Source: Beijerinckia indica subsp. indica ATCC 9039
GTDB taxonomy: Bacteria; Pseudomonadota; Alphaproteobacteria; Rhizobiales; Beijerinckiaceae
Reading direction: 5' to 3'
Length of the DNA stretch: 64,000 nt
NCBI RefSeq assembly: GCF_000019845.1
Contig: NC_010581.1
Location: 372,001 to 436,000 of the forward strand
Below are positions 26,768-35,648 of the stretch, one piece after another. Both the position numbers and the translations under genes were made by a program. The notes beneath the pieces were generated by a model. That model was not told where the DNA came from. It made no database searches and worked only from the letters and a program-made list of their open reading frames with translations. Positions within the stretch are counted from its first letter, which is position 1, and the number at the start of each line of letters is the position of its first letter.

Positions 26768-27910
26768 TTATCGTCGCCTCAAACTCAAAAGTGGTCTCCA
26801 CTTTTGAGGTGATGCTCTTGGTTCACACCGCTTTCGAATCCAAATCGGAATATTCGCACGCCGCATCCATTCCTGCATTTTCGTGCGGCCGACAAAGGGT
26901 TCCAGCTCGTGGTATCGCTCCATTAGCAGATGGGCAAAACGCGATCGCGCTGCCCAATAAGGCAATCCTGGCTCAGTATCGGGGACATCTACTTTCAGGC
27001 AGATCTCGAGAATTCGTTCTGGGACGTCCATGAAGGCGCTATAATGAGCATAGCGCGTCATCAAATCGTCGAGGAACACCCGACAGGTTTTGTCGAAATG
27101 TTCATCGATCCGGTTGTGACAGATGAAGCCGTCGAGTGCTGGCCGCTTGTTGAATCCATTCCCGCCATGCAGGCGATAGCCGACGAGTTGCTCATTCAGA
27201 ATGAGGCTTCCGGTCAAGAAATTAATCGCATGGGCAAGATAATTGTCGGTCGCGATCCGCAAGCCATGGAGGCCGGATGCGTCGCGAATCAGGTCGAGGG
27301 CTTCCTTGCGGAAAAACATGGAGGAGGTGGTGGACCAGGGCCAGCCTCCATGGTTAGGGGGAATGTAGCGGACCATTTCCGGCGTCGTGGCCGGCAGATA
27401 GATGCCATGTGAGGCGAGTTGCGTTACTGCCGAGTCGGAGATGAGAGCCATGTCCATGGGCAAACGTAGGAAGCTCGCCGATATATTCCCATTACGGGCA
27501 ATGACCATGCGTTCGCCAACGATCTGCATGGCATCGCAACAGGAAAAGCCGACCGCCCGGCGCGATGACATATGAACCGAAAGATGATGAGCGACGCATT
27601 CTGGAAAGAGAATGTCGTCGGCATCCAAAAATAAGATGTAATCGCCTTTGGCCCGGGCGAGGCCAGCAAGGGCAGCAGCGGATTGACCGGAATTGATGTT
27701 CAACTTGAGAATCTGTAAATCCGGCCAATCGTGCTGGGCTTGATCAAGGATCTCATGGCTGTCGTCCGTCGAGGCATCATCGACAATGATACATTCCTTA
27801 TGCAAATAGGTTTGCCTTTGCGCGGACGCAATGGCATCTCGGAGAAAGCGTCCGTAATTGTAGTTCAGAATGATAAGGGAGACGAGTGGCGGTTGTAGCT
27901 GGAAACTCAT
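26768..27910 (-). CDS. GT2-family glycosyltransferase (second of two)
   Basis: 380 residues. VSLIILNYNYGRFLRDAIASAQRQTY and IIVDDASTDDS form the donor site, and LFLDADDILF is the metal motif. It is paralogous to 25055-26236. The last codons (ending SPQKWRPLLSLRRR) run through the palindrome at 26784-26808, so the C-terminus seems to have been replaced by an inserted palindromic element. It begins 28 bases downstream of the radical SAM stop, on the same strand, so the two are probably co-transcribed. Role in a cell-surface or secreted glycan is inferred. Confidence 0.85.
   Translation of the reverse strand: MSFQLQPPLVSLIILNYNYGRFLRDAIASAQRQTYLHKECIIVDDASTDDSHEILDQAQHDWPDLQILKLNINSGQSAAALAGLARAKGDYILFLDADDILFPECVAHHLSVHMSSRRAVGFSCCDAMQIVGERMVIARNGNISASFLRLPMDMALISDSAVTQLASHGIYLPATTPEMVRYIPPNHGGWPWSTTSSMFFRKEALDLIRDASGLHGLRIATDNYLAHAINFLTGSLILNEQLVGYRLHGGNGFNKRPALDGFICHNRIDEHFDKTCRVFLDDLMTRYAHYSAFMDVPERILEICLKVDVPDTEPGLPYWAARSRFAHLLMERYHELEPFVGRTKMQEWMRRANIPIWIRKRCEPRASPQKWRPLLSLRRR
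26784..26808. repeat. AAAAGTGG palindrome inside the end of a coding region
   Basis: Eleven-base perfect stem CTCAAAAGTGG / CCACTTTTGAG with a TCT loop. It is translated as the last residues of the glycosyltransferase 26768-27910. Its AAAAGTGG core also occurs in the hairpin at 29115-29161. Confidence 0.65.
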
Positions 27911-27938
27911 CGTGCACGCACACCATCAACACAACGGA

Positions 27939-28901
27939 TCAGTATCCAAACATTGATCTTATTCGATCCATCAGGGTCGGTTTCGTATCCACTATCCCGC
28001 GCAGATTCTTGGAATATTGCGTCACCTTATGGTCGATACCCTTGCTGATCTGATCGCTTGTGAGTTCGATGATCTTTCTGTTTTTCTTCAAGGATTTGAG
28101 AGCCAGATCGGCGTTGCTCGACGTGTAGGTGTCAACCTTTTCGAAATCCATGGATCCTTCGAGCCTTGCGGGCACGCCGCAGCCAGGACAGAAATGGGCG
28201 ACCTGATCCTTGAAATCCGAAACGGAGCGCCGCCACCATCCAGGCACCGGCTCGATCCCATGATCGGTGCCGCGCGCAAGATCGAAGGAGGCGGCGACTT
28301 CACAAAAATAGGCGCGTAATTGTCCGTTGTTCTGCACGATGCTCGCCGACCAATCCTGGTTGACGTCGCAATGAGCGATACGCTCCCACATGTCTTCTTC
28401 GTCGAACAGGTCTTTGCCCGCGGTCAAAAGCGGTGAATGCGACGAATGACCCTCGTGATACCAACCGAGATCCTTAAGGTCCGCCAGGGATTTGATCCCG
28501 CGCTCGACCCCATGCGGATTGAGGTTGAAGATGCCAAAAACTTCCTTGGCAAGTTCGCTATGTTTGAAAACATTGTTCGTCCAAAGACCGCGCTGTTCCT
28601 TGCGCGGCAATTCCTCGACGAAAATCTCACAGATTTCGGTAAAGTTGCGGTGCATGACTGGATTGCCACCGATGATGGCGACAATGCCCGGATAATCCGC
28701 GAGACTGCGCACGGCTAGCCGAAAATTTTCCAGCGTCATTTCCCAATGCATATCCTGATTTTCGAGGAGCCGCGTGCAATTGGAACAGGCCAGATCGCAT
28801 TTATTCGTAATGTCGATGCAGATGATCTTCATCTCGTAAGGACTGCGCATCTGGCTGAGGGCTCGTTCGCGCAAATCGTCGACGGGTAAAGAGTGAGTCA
28901 T
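27939..28901 (-). CDS. Uncharacterised radical SAM protein in a glycosyltransferase cluster
   Basis: 320 residues. The iron-sulfur motif is C-x3-C-x2-C in NKCDLACSNC (Cys35, Cys39, Cys42), followed by an IIGGNP motif where many members have GGEP. Additional Cys occur in AYFCEVAAS and HFCPGCGVPAR, possibly an auxiliary cluster. The substrate is unknown. The ATG at 28901 has AGGAG six bases upstream; the frame upstream to 29060 crosses a palindrome and is not used. Two GT2 genes follow on the same strand, the nearer after 28 bases. Its leader holds an 18-bp palindrome. Confidence 0.82.
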   Translation of the reverse strand: MTHSLPVDDLRERALSQMRSPYEMKIICIDITNKCDLACSNCTRLLENQDMHWEMTLENFRLAVRSLADYPGIVAIIGGNPVMHRNFTEICEIFVEELPRKEQRGLWTNNVFKHSELAKEVFGIFNLNPHGVERGIKSLADLKDLGWYHEGHSSHSPLLTAGKDLFDEEDMWERIAHCDVNQDWSASIVQNNGQLRAYFCEVAASFDLARGTDHGIEPVPGWWRRSVSDFKDQVAHFCPGCGVPARLEGSMDFEKVDTYTSSNADLALKSLKKNRKIIELTSDQISKGIDHKVTQYSKNLRGIVDTKPTLMDRIRSMFGY

Positions 28902-28918
28902 CCTGTGCTCCTGCGGAA

Positions 28919-28959
28919 CATCCAAATTATGTGGGAATATATCCCACATAATTTGGATG
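28919..28959. repeat. 18-bp inverted repeat before the radical SAM gene
   Basis: Perfect 18-base arms (CATCCAAATTATGTGGGA and its reverse complement, 28919-28936 and 28942-28959) around ATATA. It ends 17 bases before the ATG, next to the AGGAG, so if transcribed it would form a hairpin beside the ribosome-binding site. Confidence 0.7.
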
Positions 28960-29114
28960 CGGGCAAGGGCCGCGAAAAAATATGCATACGAGACCGCCTT
29001 ACGCGGGAGCGATGGTGTCAGGAATTGGGTTGAGATCGATGTCGAGGATATCGAAACCACACAGGACTTCGTGCCGCTCGAACCCTTCGCGGCTGTGACA
29101 TGCGGACATTGAGA

Positions 29115-29161
29115 CTAGAATAGAACCCAAAAGTGGCTCCGCCTTTTGGGTTCTATTCTAG
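29115..29161 (-). repeat. 19-bp inverted repeat at the aroKB stop
   Basis: Perfect 19-base arms (CTAGAATAGAACCCAAAAG and its reverse complement) around a nine-base loop. The right arm overlaps the last four bases of the aroKB coding region, including its TAG stop. It carries the AAAAGTGG core and may act as the aroKB terminator. Confidence 0.7.
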
Positions 29162-30939
29162 GAGAGCATCAGTTCCTCTTCCAAGAAGGCTTTGACCTCT
29201 TCTCCCTCGATCTTTTTCTCGATGAAACAATGCCCGATCGCGCGGGCGAGAATGAAGGTGAGAGTCCCCCGCTCGACTTTCTTGTCCTGATACATGGCCG
29301 CAAGAATAGCCGTGGCATCCGCGTCGAAATCTTTGATGTCGCGAATACGTGTCGGCAGACCCACCATGCGCAAGTGATTGTCCACGCGCGCGGCATCCTC
29401 GGGGGAACAATGACCGCGCTTGACTGAAAAGCGAAAGGCGCAAGCCATGCCAATCGCGACGCCTTCGCCATGGACGAGACGCGCATTGTCGAAATGCGTC
29501 AGGGCCTCGAAAGCATGCCCGAATGTATGACCGAGATTGAGCAGAGCCCGTTCCCCGGTTTCCAATTCATCCCGTTTGACGATGGCCGCCTTGGCTCTGC
29601 AACTTGTTGCAATGGCATGCACACGATCCGCTCCCCCCTGGAAGACGTTTGGCCAATGCATGTCGAGCCAGAAGAAGAAATCGGGATCGTTGATCAGGCC
29701 ATATTTGACCACTTCCGCATAGCCCGCTCGGAACTCACGTTTCGGCAGGGTTTCAAGCGCGGTCGTATCGGCGAGAACCAGCGAGGGCTGATGAAAGGCC
29801 CCGACCAGATTCTTGCCATGTGGTGAATTGATGCCAGTCTTGCCGCCGACCGAGGAATCGACCTGTGACAGGAGAGTCGTGGGCAATTGAACGAAGCGCA
29901 TGCCGCGCCGCACCGTTGCCGCGACAAATCCGGCGAGATCACCGACAATGCCGCCGCCGAGCGCGAGAATGAGATCCTGCCGCTCGAATTTACCGGCGAT
30001 GACGGCGTCGCAGACCTCGGCATAGACCGGAAAGGATTTCGACCCTTCGCCCGGCCGCACTTTGATGGTCTCATATCTTATGCCCTGTTGCGCGAGGGCC
30101 TGTTCCAGCCGGGGCAGATGTTCGCGCGCGACATTATCATCGGTGATGACGGCGCAGGCGGCTTTCGGGGCCAGAGCGGCAATCAGGGATCCAGCCCGCG
30201 CAATGAGGTCGGGACCAATATGGATCTCATAAGCGCGCGCGCCGAGTTCAACGGGAACCAGTTCGGTCAAGGCGGAATCTTGTCCAAGAAAAGAGGGGTT
30301 GAGCGTTCCGGGTGGGGGGAGCGGCGGATTGGGCGAGAAGCGCAGGAAAAACTCGAGTGCCGTCAGAATGTCCTCGACTACGGCATCATGCGGTCCGTCG
30401 CGCGATTCGACGGCAATATCGGCCCGCGCATAGATCGGATAGCGTTGCTCCATCAGGCGGTGCAAGGTTTTTTCCGGCTCGCGCGTTTGCAGAAGCGGCC
30501 GATGTGGGCGTTTCTTGACGCGCCGCCACAAGACGTCAGGATCGGCCTTGAGCCAGATCGATACGCCTTTCTCGGCGATGCGGGAACGGGTTTCCTCGTT
30601 CATGAAAGCGCCGCCGCCGGTGGCCAGAATTTTGGGCCCATCGGCCAGAAGCCGCGCCATGACCCGCCGTTCGCCGTCCCGGAAATAATCTTCTCCGTGG
30701 CGCGCGAAGATTTCGGAAATCGTCATGCCAGCAGCGGATTCGATTTCCACATCGGCATCGACGAAGGGAAGGCCGAGCCTTTGCGCCAAGCGGCGTCCGG
30801 TCGAGGTCTTGCCAGACCCCATCAATCCAACGAGAACGAGGGAACGTGAACCAAGACTGGAGATGATCGAATGAGCGCGCCGGTCGTCCGGCGCGTATTC
30901 TTGCTGTGGGGGAGAAATCGAATTTACGCCATCGCTCAT
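29158..30939 (-). CDS. aroKB: Fused shikimate kinase / 3-dehydroquinate synthase (AroK-AroB)
   Basis: 593 residues catalysing two non-adjacent steps of the shikimate pathway. Residues 30-205 are shikimate kinase: P-loop GLMGSGKTSTGRRLA, FVDADVEIE, and ATGGGAF. Residues 230-590 are dehydroquinate synthase: ALGGGIVGDLAGFVAATVRRG, PTTLLSQVDSSVGGKTGIN, and metal ligands in the RAGYAEVVKYG, GHTFGHAFE and HGEGVAIGM blocks. A Pro-rich linker (PNPPLPPPGTLNP) joins them. Usually these are separate adjacent genes in Alphaproteobacteria. There is no stop or frame change between the halves, so the fusion looks real. The ATG at 30939 is the start. Confidence 0.95.
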   Translation of the reverse strand: MSDGVNSISPPQQEYAPDDRRAHSIISSLGSRSLVLVGLMGSGKTSTGRRLAQRLGLPFVDADVEIESAAGMTISEIFARHGEDYFRDGERRVMARLLADGPKILATGGGAFMNEETRSRIAEKGVSIWLKADPDVLWRRVKKRPHRPLLQTREPEKTLHRLMEQRYPIYARADIAVESRDGPHDAVVEDILTALEFFLRFSPNPPLPPPGTLNPSFLGQDSALTELVPVELGARAYEIHIGPDLIARAGSLIAALAPKAACAVITDDNVAREHLPRLEQALAQQGIRYETIKVRPGEGSKSFPVYAEVCDAVIAGKFERQDLILALGGGIVGDLAGFVAATVRRGMRFVQLPTTLLSQVDSSVGGKTGINSPHGKNLVGAFHQPSLVLADTTALETLPKREFRAGYAEVVKYGLINDPDFFFWLDMHWPNVFQGGADRVHAIATSCRAKAAIVKRDELETGERALLNLGHTFGHAFEALTHFDNARLVHGEGVAIGMACAFRFSVKRGHCSPEDAARVDNHLRMVGLPTRIRDIKDFDADATAILAAMYQDKKVERGTLTFILARAIGHCFIEKKIEGEEVKAFLEEELMLS

Positions 30940-31023
30940 GCGAGGAAGGTCAACCTGAAGCTGAAGGGTCCGAGCTTCAGTTTAAACTTTCCGCGTCGGG
31001 TTTGAAGGCCTAATCTTCGACTC

Positions 31024-31503
31024 TCAATCCTTGAGTTCGCCGATGTGTTTCTGGCTGTAGAGCTGAACACCGAGCTGCCGAATCAATTCCTGCTGAGTCT
31101 CGAGGAAGTCGATATGTTTTTCCTCGTCGATCAGGAGGGAGTCATAGAGCTCCTTGGAGACGCGATCGTGAACCGAGGCGCAATATTCCGCCGCCTCGAG
31201 ATAAAGCGCGCGCGCTTCAAGTTCCGAAGCCAGATCGCAGGCAATAATCTCTTCGACGGTCTGGCCAATCTTCAACGGATCGAGAACTTGCAGATTGGCG
31301 AATCCGTCAAGGAACAGGATGCGATCGACGAAACGGTCGGCATGCTGCATTTCCTCGATCGACTCCTCCCGCCATTTTTTGGCGAGATCCTTGAAGCCCC
31401 AATTGTTCAACACGCGGAAATGCAACCAATATTGGTTGATCGAGGTCAATTCGCTCCGCAGGCTGCGATTGAGATAATCGAGGACTTTTTCGTCACCCTT
31501 CAT
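31024..31503 (-). CDS. bfr: Bacterioferritin
   Basis: 159 residues. A 24-subunit iron-storage cage protein that oxidises Fe(II) and stores it as ferric mineral. The ferroxidase ligands Glu18, Glu51 and His54 are visible, with further Glu/His in LASELEARALY and LLIDEEKHIDFLE. The heme ligand Met52 is present in IEEMQHADRF, which distinguishes it from ordinary ferritin. The ATG at 31503 (MKGDEKVLDYLN) is the usual start. The bfd gene for its iron-release ferredoxin lies upstream on the same strand. Confidence 0.96.
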   Translation of the reverse strand: MKGDEKVLDYLNRSLRSELTSINQYWLHFRVLNNWGFKDLAKKWREESIEEMQHADRFVDRILFLDGFANLQVLDPLKIGQTVEEIIACDLASELEARALYLEAAEYCASVHDRVSKELYDSLLIDEEKHIDFLETQQELIRQLGVQLYSQKHIGELKD

Positions 31504-31800
31504 ATGTCGTCACTCCCTTCCAACCAGGCCATGCCGCAGTGATCATACCAAGGCCAAGCCGGACAATCGGCACCTGAGACAGGGGCGAATGCAACCAACT
31601 TATGCTTTGGAATGACAATGCGGCCTGTCCAAGCCCATAACTATAGGGATGTTTGCGGACAATAGAAAGGGGAGGGGCGGAAAAGCGGCCCCGGGAGTAA
31701 ACATTCAGGAAATGGCGAGAGCCATTGATGAAATTGAATTTATAGTTTTAAGGCGTCCACCCTTTGGTGCGGAAAGTTGTGTGGAAAGACGAATATATTT
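31504..31800. other. Gap between bfd and bfr
   Basis: About 300 bases without a gene, upstream of bfr. ATAGTTTTAA at 31742-31751 repeats part of the ICE-like sequence upstream of bfd, in the opposite orientation, but it is too weak to call. Confidence 0.35.
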
Positions 31801-32094
31801 TTAGACAGAGGAGGTTTCATCGAGGATGGCGTCGCGATCAGGCGCCACCGCGCAAGTCAGATCGCCGGCCATCTCGGACACGCTACAGGATGCGGTGCAC
31901 GGCGACAAATCCTGAGTCTCGGCTTTGCCCAAAGCTTCGTTGATGAGTTTCCGCACGGTCGCGAAACAGCGCCGGCAATTTGGATTACATCCAAGACATT
32001 TATACAGCGCCCCGGGAGTGCGGGGGCACGTTCCACTATCGAGCGTCGCTCTTATTTTGGTGTCGGTCAAGACATTGCAGGAGCATACGATCAT
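31801..32094 (-). CDS. bfd: Bacterioferritin-associated ferredoxin-like (2Fe-2S) protein
   Basis: 97 residues. MIVCSCNVLTD and CLGCNPNCRRC supply the cysteines of a BFD-like [2Fe-2S] domain, in the first 55 residues. The remaining 40 residues form an unusual Cys- and Ser-containing tail (SPCTASCSVSEMAGDLTCA) not found in short Bfd proteins. Bfd passes electrons to bacterioferritin so that stored iron is released. It lies upstream of bfr on the same strand, but with its own region between them. The ATG at 32094 fits the family; the frame upstream is probably leader. Confidence 0.88.
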   Translation of the reverse strand: MIVCSCNVLTDTKIRATLDSGTCPRTPGALYKCLGCNPNCRRCFATVRKLINEALGKAETQDLSPCTASCSVSEMAGDLTCAVAPDRDAILDETSSV

Positions 32095-32222
32095 CAACGC
32101 ACTCGGACGGCTTGAGGTCAATTTTCCCGTTTCAAGAAAAGTAGAGAAGTTTTTCTCCTTTCGCAAGTGCAACGCAAAAGATTATAATAGTTCAAAATAA
32201 GCAAACTTGAGCCGGCGGCTAG

Positions 32223-32239
32223 ATTAAAACTATTCCAAA
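32223..32239 (-). promoter_or_regulatory. Possible Irr box (ICE-like) upstream of bfd
   Basis: On the minus strand TTTGGAATAGTTTTAAT matches 11 of 14 fixed positions of the alphaproteobacterial iron control element TTTAGAA-N3-TTCTAAA. It lies about 130 bases before the bfd ATG. Confidence 0.3.
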
Positions 32240-32865
32240 CCAAGTTGATCTCGGAAGAAGAAGGAAGAAACGTGACGATCGAGTCGAGCATTCTATCGTT
32301 CCCTTTTCCATGCACAGTAAATGGACTGCTTCTTCTTATTTTTTGGGCGTCGGCCCAGAGCTTGGGCGTTTTGTCCCATGCTTGGTGAGCCCTTGGACCC
32401 CGCCCCACTCTTCTATGCATGATAGCGGCCAAGATCCGGTTCCGTGCCGGATGGCGAGAGCGAGGCCAAATTTTCCCGGCAAAGGCTCAGCTTTTGGCTT
32501 CACGCGAAAGTTTCAGATTTTCGCTATTTCTCGGCGCGTGTCATTAAAATCGAGATATTTCATATAAAATCAATAAGTTCTTGACAAAATATCTGCTGAG
32601 TGCCTGCCGAAGACGAAAAGAGTATGGGACCTTTCACACCCTTGCCCTTTCGGGAGCCTAGCGGTTAATATCGTGCGGCAGCGATGAGAGACGTTTGCGC
32701 CCTTGCCTGAATTTTCGCTTTTTCCAGGATATGGCGTTCAAGGGTGAGGCGAAGAAGCAGGCGCGGCGAGACCTTTGTTCTTCAAGGACATAAGGTGACC
32801 GCGAGGAATGCAAGCGATCATGCGGCGGTCTCATAGGGCCGATGCGCGACCGGGATGGGAAAAGA
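32240..32865. other. Long gap before the D,D-carboxypeptidase gene
   Basis: About 630 bases without a supported gene. It contains the half palindrome GAATTTTCGCTTTTTC (32709-32724), also present at 9880-9895, and a TTGACA at about 32581 with no matching -10. Confidence 0.4.
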
Positions 32866-34482
32866 ATGTCTCCTTTCACTCCAGGGCCGCAGAGCGGTCT
32901 CCACCGCAAGGGTTTGCGCGGACACGGTACGGAACGCCCGCGACGCTCCCTCTGGCAACGTTTTCGGCTTCATCGCTTTTCATCGCGCCTGCTCCACGGC
33001 GGGCTTGCGATCGCTGCTGTCGCCACCACGACGCTCACCGACACCGCACAGGCTGCCCCAGGCCTCGTCATCGATCTCGCGTCCGGCAATGTGATCTACC
33101 AGTCGGAAGCCACGCGACCCTGGTATCCCGCCTCCCTGACCAAATTGATGACGCTTTATGTGGCTCTCCAGGCGGTGCGCGATCATCGCATCGGGTTTGA
33201 CACGCCGCTTGTCGTTTCGGCGCGCGCCCATGCCATGCCGCCCTCCAAGATGGGTTTCAAGCCCGGCACTCAGGTGACGCTTGGCAATGCGCTCAAAATG
33301 CTGATGGTCAAATCGGCGAATGATATTGCGATCACCGTTGCGGAGGGAATTGCCGGCTCGGTCGAGGCCTTTGCCGAGGACATGAATGCGCAAGCCGCCG
33401 ATCTTGGCCTCAGGCAGTCGCATTTCGTCAATCCGAACGGTCTGCATAACGAGCAGCATTATTCCTCGGCGAGGGATATGGCGTTGCTCGCCCGTGCTCT
33501 CTATCTGCGTTTCCCGCAATATGCCTCGCTCTATAATATTGGCGCCTTGCGGCTCGGCAATCAGATCATCCAGAACCACAATAATCTGCTCGGACGCTAT
33601 CCTGGTGTCGATGGCATGAAAACCGGTTACACCTGCACCGCGGGCTTCAACATTGTCGCCAGCGCGGAACAAAGCGGCCGCCGTGTGATTGTCGTCGTGC
33701 TTGGCTCGCCCAATGTCGAAACGCGCACGATCAAGGCTGCCGCTTTGTTCGACCGGGCCTTCAGCAATATTGACCATGCTTTTGTCACGCTGGACAATTT
33801 GCCTGTGCCGCCGGATATGCTGCCTTCCCCTTATGATGTCTGCCGCAATCGCGCACAGGTCATGGCGGAAGCCAATGCCGAGATCGACACGTTGATGACC
33901 CCCTTGCAGGCAGGGGCCTTCACACCGCAGCCCGAGCGCGCTTTTCTCTTTGATGCCGATGCCCTCGGCCGCGCGGTCCCGGTCGCCTCGCGGATTACTT
34001 TGGTGCCGCGCCCCGTCTTTGATCCGCAGCCCGTATCAGTCGGTCCCGTTGCCGGCTATTCTGGCCCTGTGGCCCAGGCGCGCGCGCCGCATACACCTAT
34101 CGGGAGCGCTCCCTTGCCGGAGCTCGCGAGCGCCTATGCCCCGAAAGCAGCCGCGCGTCCTCTGCCGTTGATGCCTGATCTCGATGCCGTGCCGTTGAAG
34201 CAAACACAGACACCGATTAAGCCAGCGGTCGTTTTGAAACCGGCGCCCGTGGCTCATCGGATGGCCCATCACGCTCCGGTGTCGCCGCCTCCCGCCCACG
34301 CCGCCGCCACGGTCAAGCCGCCGGTGGTGAAGGCCAAAGTCGTCTCGGTAAAGCCCGTCGTGCTCCTCAAGACGGCCGCTCCGCTCCCGCCCAAAACCGC
34401 GGAAAAGCCCAAAACGGCAGGGAAGCCTGCAGCCAAAGTGAGCGCGAAAACGGCGACGACGGAGAAGACCGCCGTTCATTGA
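32866..34482 (+). CDS. D-alanyl-D-alanine carboxypeptidase (PBP5/DacF type)
   Basis: 538 residues. A signal-type hydrophobic segment (LLHGGLAIAAVATTTLTDTAQA) leads to a periplasmic penicillin-binding domain with all three active-site motifs: SLTK (Ser90, Lys93), SAN (Ser150) and KTG in GVDGMKTGYTCTAGF. It trims the terminal D-Ala of peptidoglycan side chains. The last 190 residues are a Pro/Ala/Lys-rich low-complexity tail (repeats like AKTAEKPKTAGKPA) that probably spans or binds the wall. I chose the ATG at 32866; the ATG at 32842 is possible. It stands alone. Confidence 0.92.
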   Translation: MSPFTPGPQSGLHRKGLRGHGTERPRRSLWQRFRLHRFSSRLLHGGLAIAAVATTTLTDTAQAAPGLVIDLASGNVIYQSEATRPWYPASLTKLMTLYVALQAVRDHRIGFDTPLVVSARAHAMPPSKMGFKPGTQVTLGNALKMLMVKSANDIAITVAEGIAGSVEAFAEDMNAQAADLGLRQSHFVNPNGLHNEQHYSSARDMALLARALYLRFPQYASLYNIGALRLGNQIIQNHNNLLGRYPGVDGMKTGYTCTAGFNIVASAEQSGRRVIVVVLGSPNVETRTIKAAALFDRAFSNIDHAFVTLDNLPVPPDMLPSPYDVCRNRAQVMAEANAEIDTLMTPLQAGAFTPQPERAFLFDADALGRAVPVASRITLVPRPVFDPQPVSVGPVAGYSGPVAQARAPHTPIGSAPLPELASAYAPKAAARPLPLMPDLDAVPLKQTQTPIKPAVVLKPAPVAHRMAHHAPVSPPPAHAAATVKPPVVKAKVVSVKPVVLLKTAAPLPPKTAEKPKTAGKPAAKVSAKTATTEKTAVH

Positions 34483-34497
34483 TACGCAAGCGGCCCT

Positions 34498-34725
34498 TCA
34501 GCTCGTTTCGATCGTCTCAAAAATGAGAAATCCGCTGGCGCCGATCAGCGTCGGTGGGACGTTAGCCGGGCTGTGCATCCACCAGATAGGACAATAGAGT
34601 TCCTGAGTGGATTTGATTGGGCCTGTTCGCTTCGAAACCACTAATCCACGAGAGAATATTCGCCTCGGGTTACGAAGCCGGAGACCCGGTGCGTTCGTGC
34701 CCGTGGGACCTTGTGTCTTGGACAT
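34498..34725 (-). CDS. Possible small hypothetical protein, 75 residues
   Basis: An open frame with ATG at 34725 and no recognised family. The C-terminal half has a hydrophobic WWMHSPANVPPTLIGASGFLIF stretch. There is only a weak upstream GGGAC, and the frame is close to chance length, so I keep it as a doubtful gene. Confidence 0.2.
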   Translation of the reverse strand: MSKTQGPTGTNAPGLRLRNPRRIFSRGLVVSKRTGPIKSTQELYCPIWWMHSPANVPPTLIGASGFLIFETIETS

Positions 34726-34827
34726 GCTGTCCCGTGCGTCCTGAAGGGTGAAGGGGGCTCCCTTTCAGACGTGTTTCTCCAAAAGATTCTGGACAGCGTG
34801 GCTTCATAAATAAAAAGGGAGGAAAGT

Positions 34828-35607
34828 ATGAGTCTCGAAGGTAAAGTGGCGCTGGTGACTGGCGGTGGCCAAGGAATCGGACGCGGAATCGCCCTTCGTC
34901 TCGCTCAGGAAGGCGCCAATATCGCGATAGCGGATGTGAAGGCCGACAAGGCCAAGGCTGTCGCGGAGGAGATCATGGCGCTCGGGCGCAAGGCCACCAT
35001 TTTCATTGCCGACATCAGCGATCGCGCGCAGATCCATGCAGCGATCGATCATACAGAGGCGACTCTCGGGGGCTTCGATATTATCGTGAACAATGCCGGC
35101 ATCGCGCAGGTGCAGCCGATCCTCGATGTCACCCAGGAAGAAGTGGATCGTATTCTCAAGATCAATCTGGAAGGCGTGCTCTGGGGCATTCAGGCGGCGG
35201 CCAAGAAATTCAAGGCGACGGGACGCAAGGGCAAGATCATCAACGCGTCCTCCATCGCCGGACATGACGGCTTTGCCCTGCTCGGCGTCTATTCAGCAAC
35301 GAAATTCGGTGTACGCGCCTTGACCCAGGCCGCAGCCAAGGAACTCGCGCCCTTCGGCATTACCGTCAACGCCTATTGTCCGGGCATTGTCGGCACCGAT
35401 ATGTGGGTGGAAATCGACAAGCGCATGGCCGAGGTGACCGGCGCCGAGGTTGGCGCGACCTATCAGAAATATGTTGGTGGCATTGCGCTCGGCCGTGCCG
35501 AGACGCCTGATGATGTCGCGGCCCTTGTCGCCTTCCTCGCTGGTGCTGATTCCGATTATATTACCGGTCAGGCGATCATTACCGACGGCGGCATCGTTTA
35601 TCGCTGA
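34828..35607 (+). CDS. Short-chain dehydrogenase, diacetyl reductase / 2,3-butanediol dehydrogenase type
   Basis: 259 residues, cytoplasmic. NAD-binding [17 protein letters not shown], catalytic Ser in NASSIAG and the Y-x3-K pair in YSATKFG. The sequence [22 protein letters not shown] and the length fit acetoin-forming diacetyl reductases (BudC), which interconvert diacetyl, acetoin and 2,3-butanediol with NAD(H). No acetoin synthesis genes are next to it, so the substrate is a family-based guess. A strong GGGAGGAAAGT precedes the ATG at 34828. Confidence 0.85.
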   Translation: MSLEGKVALVTGGGQGIGRGIALRLAQEGANIAIADVKADKAKAVAEEIMALGRKATIFIADISDRAQIHAAIDHTEATLGGFDIIVNNAGIAQVQPILDVTQEEVDRILKINLEGVLWGIQAAAKKFKATGRKGKIINASSIAGHDGFALLGVYSATKFGVRALTQAAAKELAPFGITVNAYCPGIVGTDMWVEIDKRMAEVTGAEVGATYQKYVGGIALGRAETPDDVAALVAFLAGADSDYITGQAIITDGGIVYR

Positions 35608-35648
35608 ACCCGTATGGTTCGGCCGGCTTTGCGCCTGATGCAAGGTGG

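Noticed and set aside
31741..31751. ATAGTTTTAA as a second Irr site upstream of bfr
   Set aside because: Only a partial match to the element and far from the bfr start.
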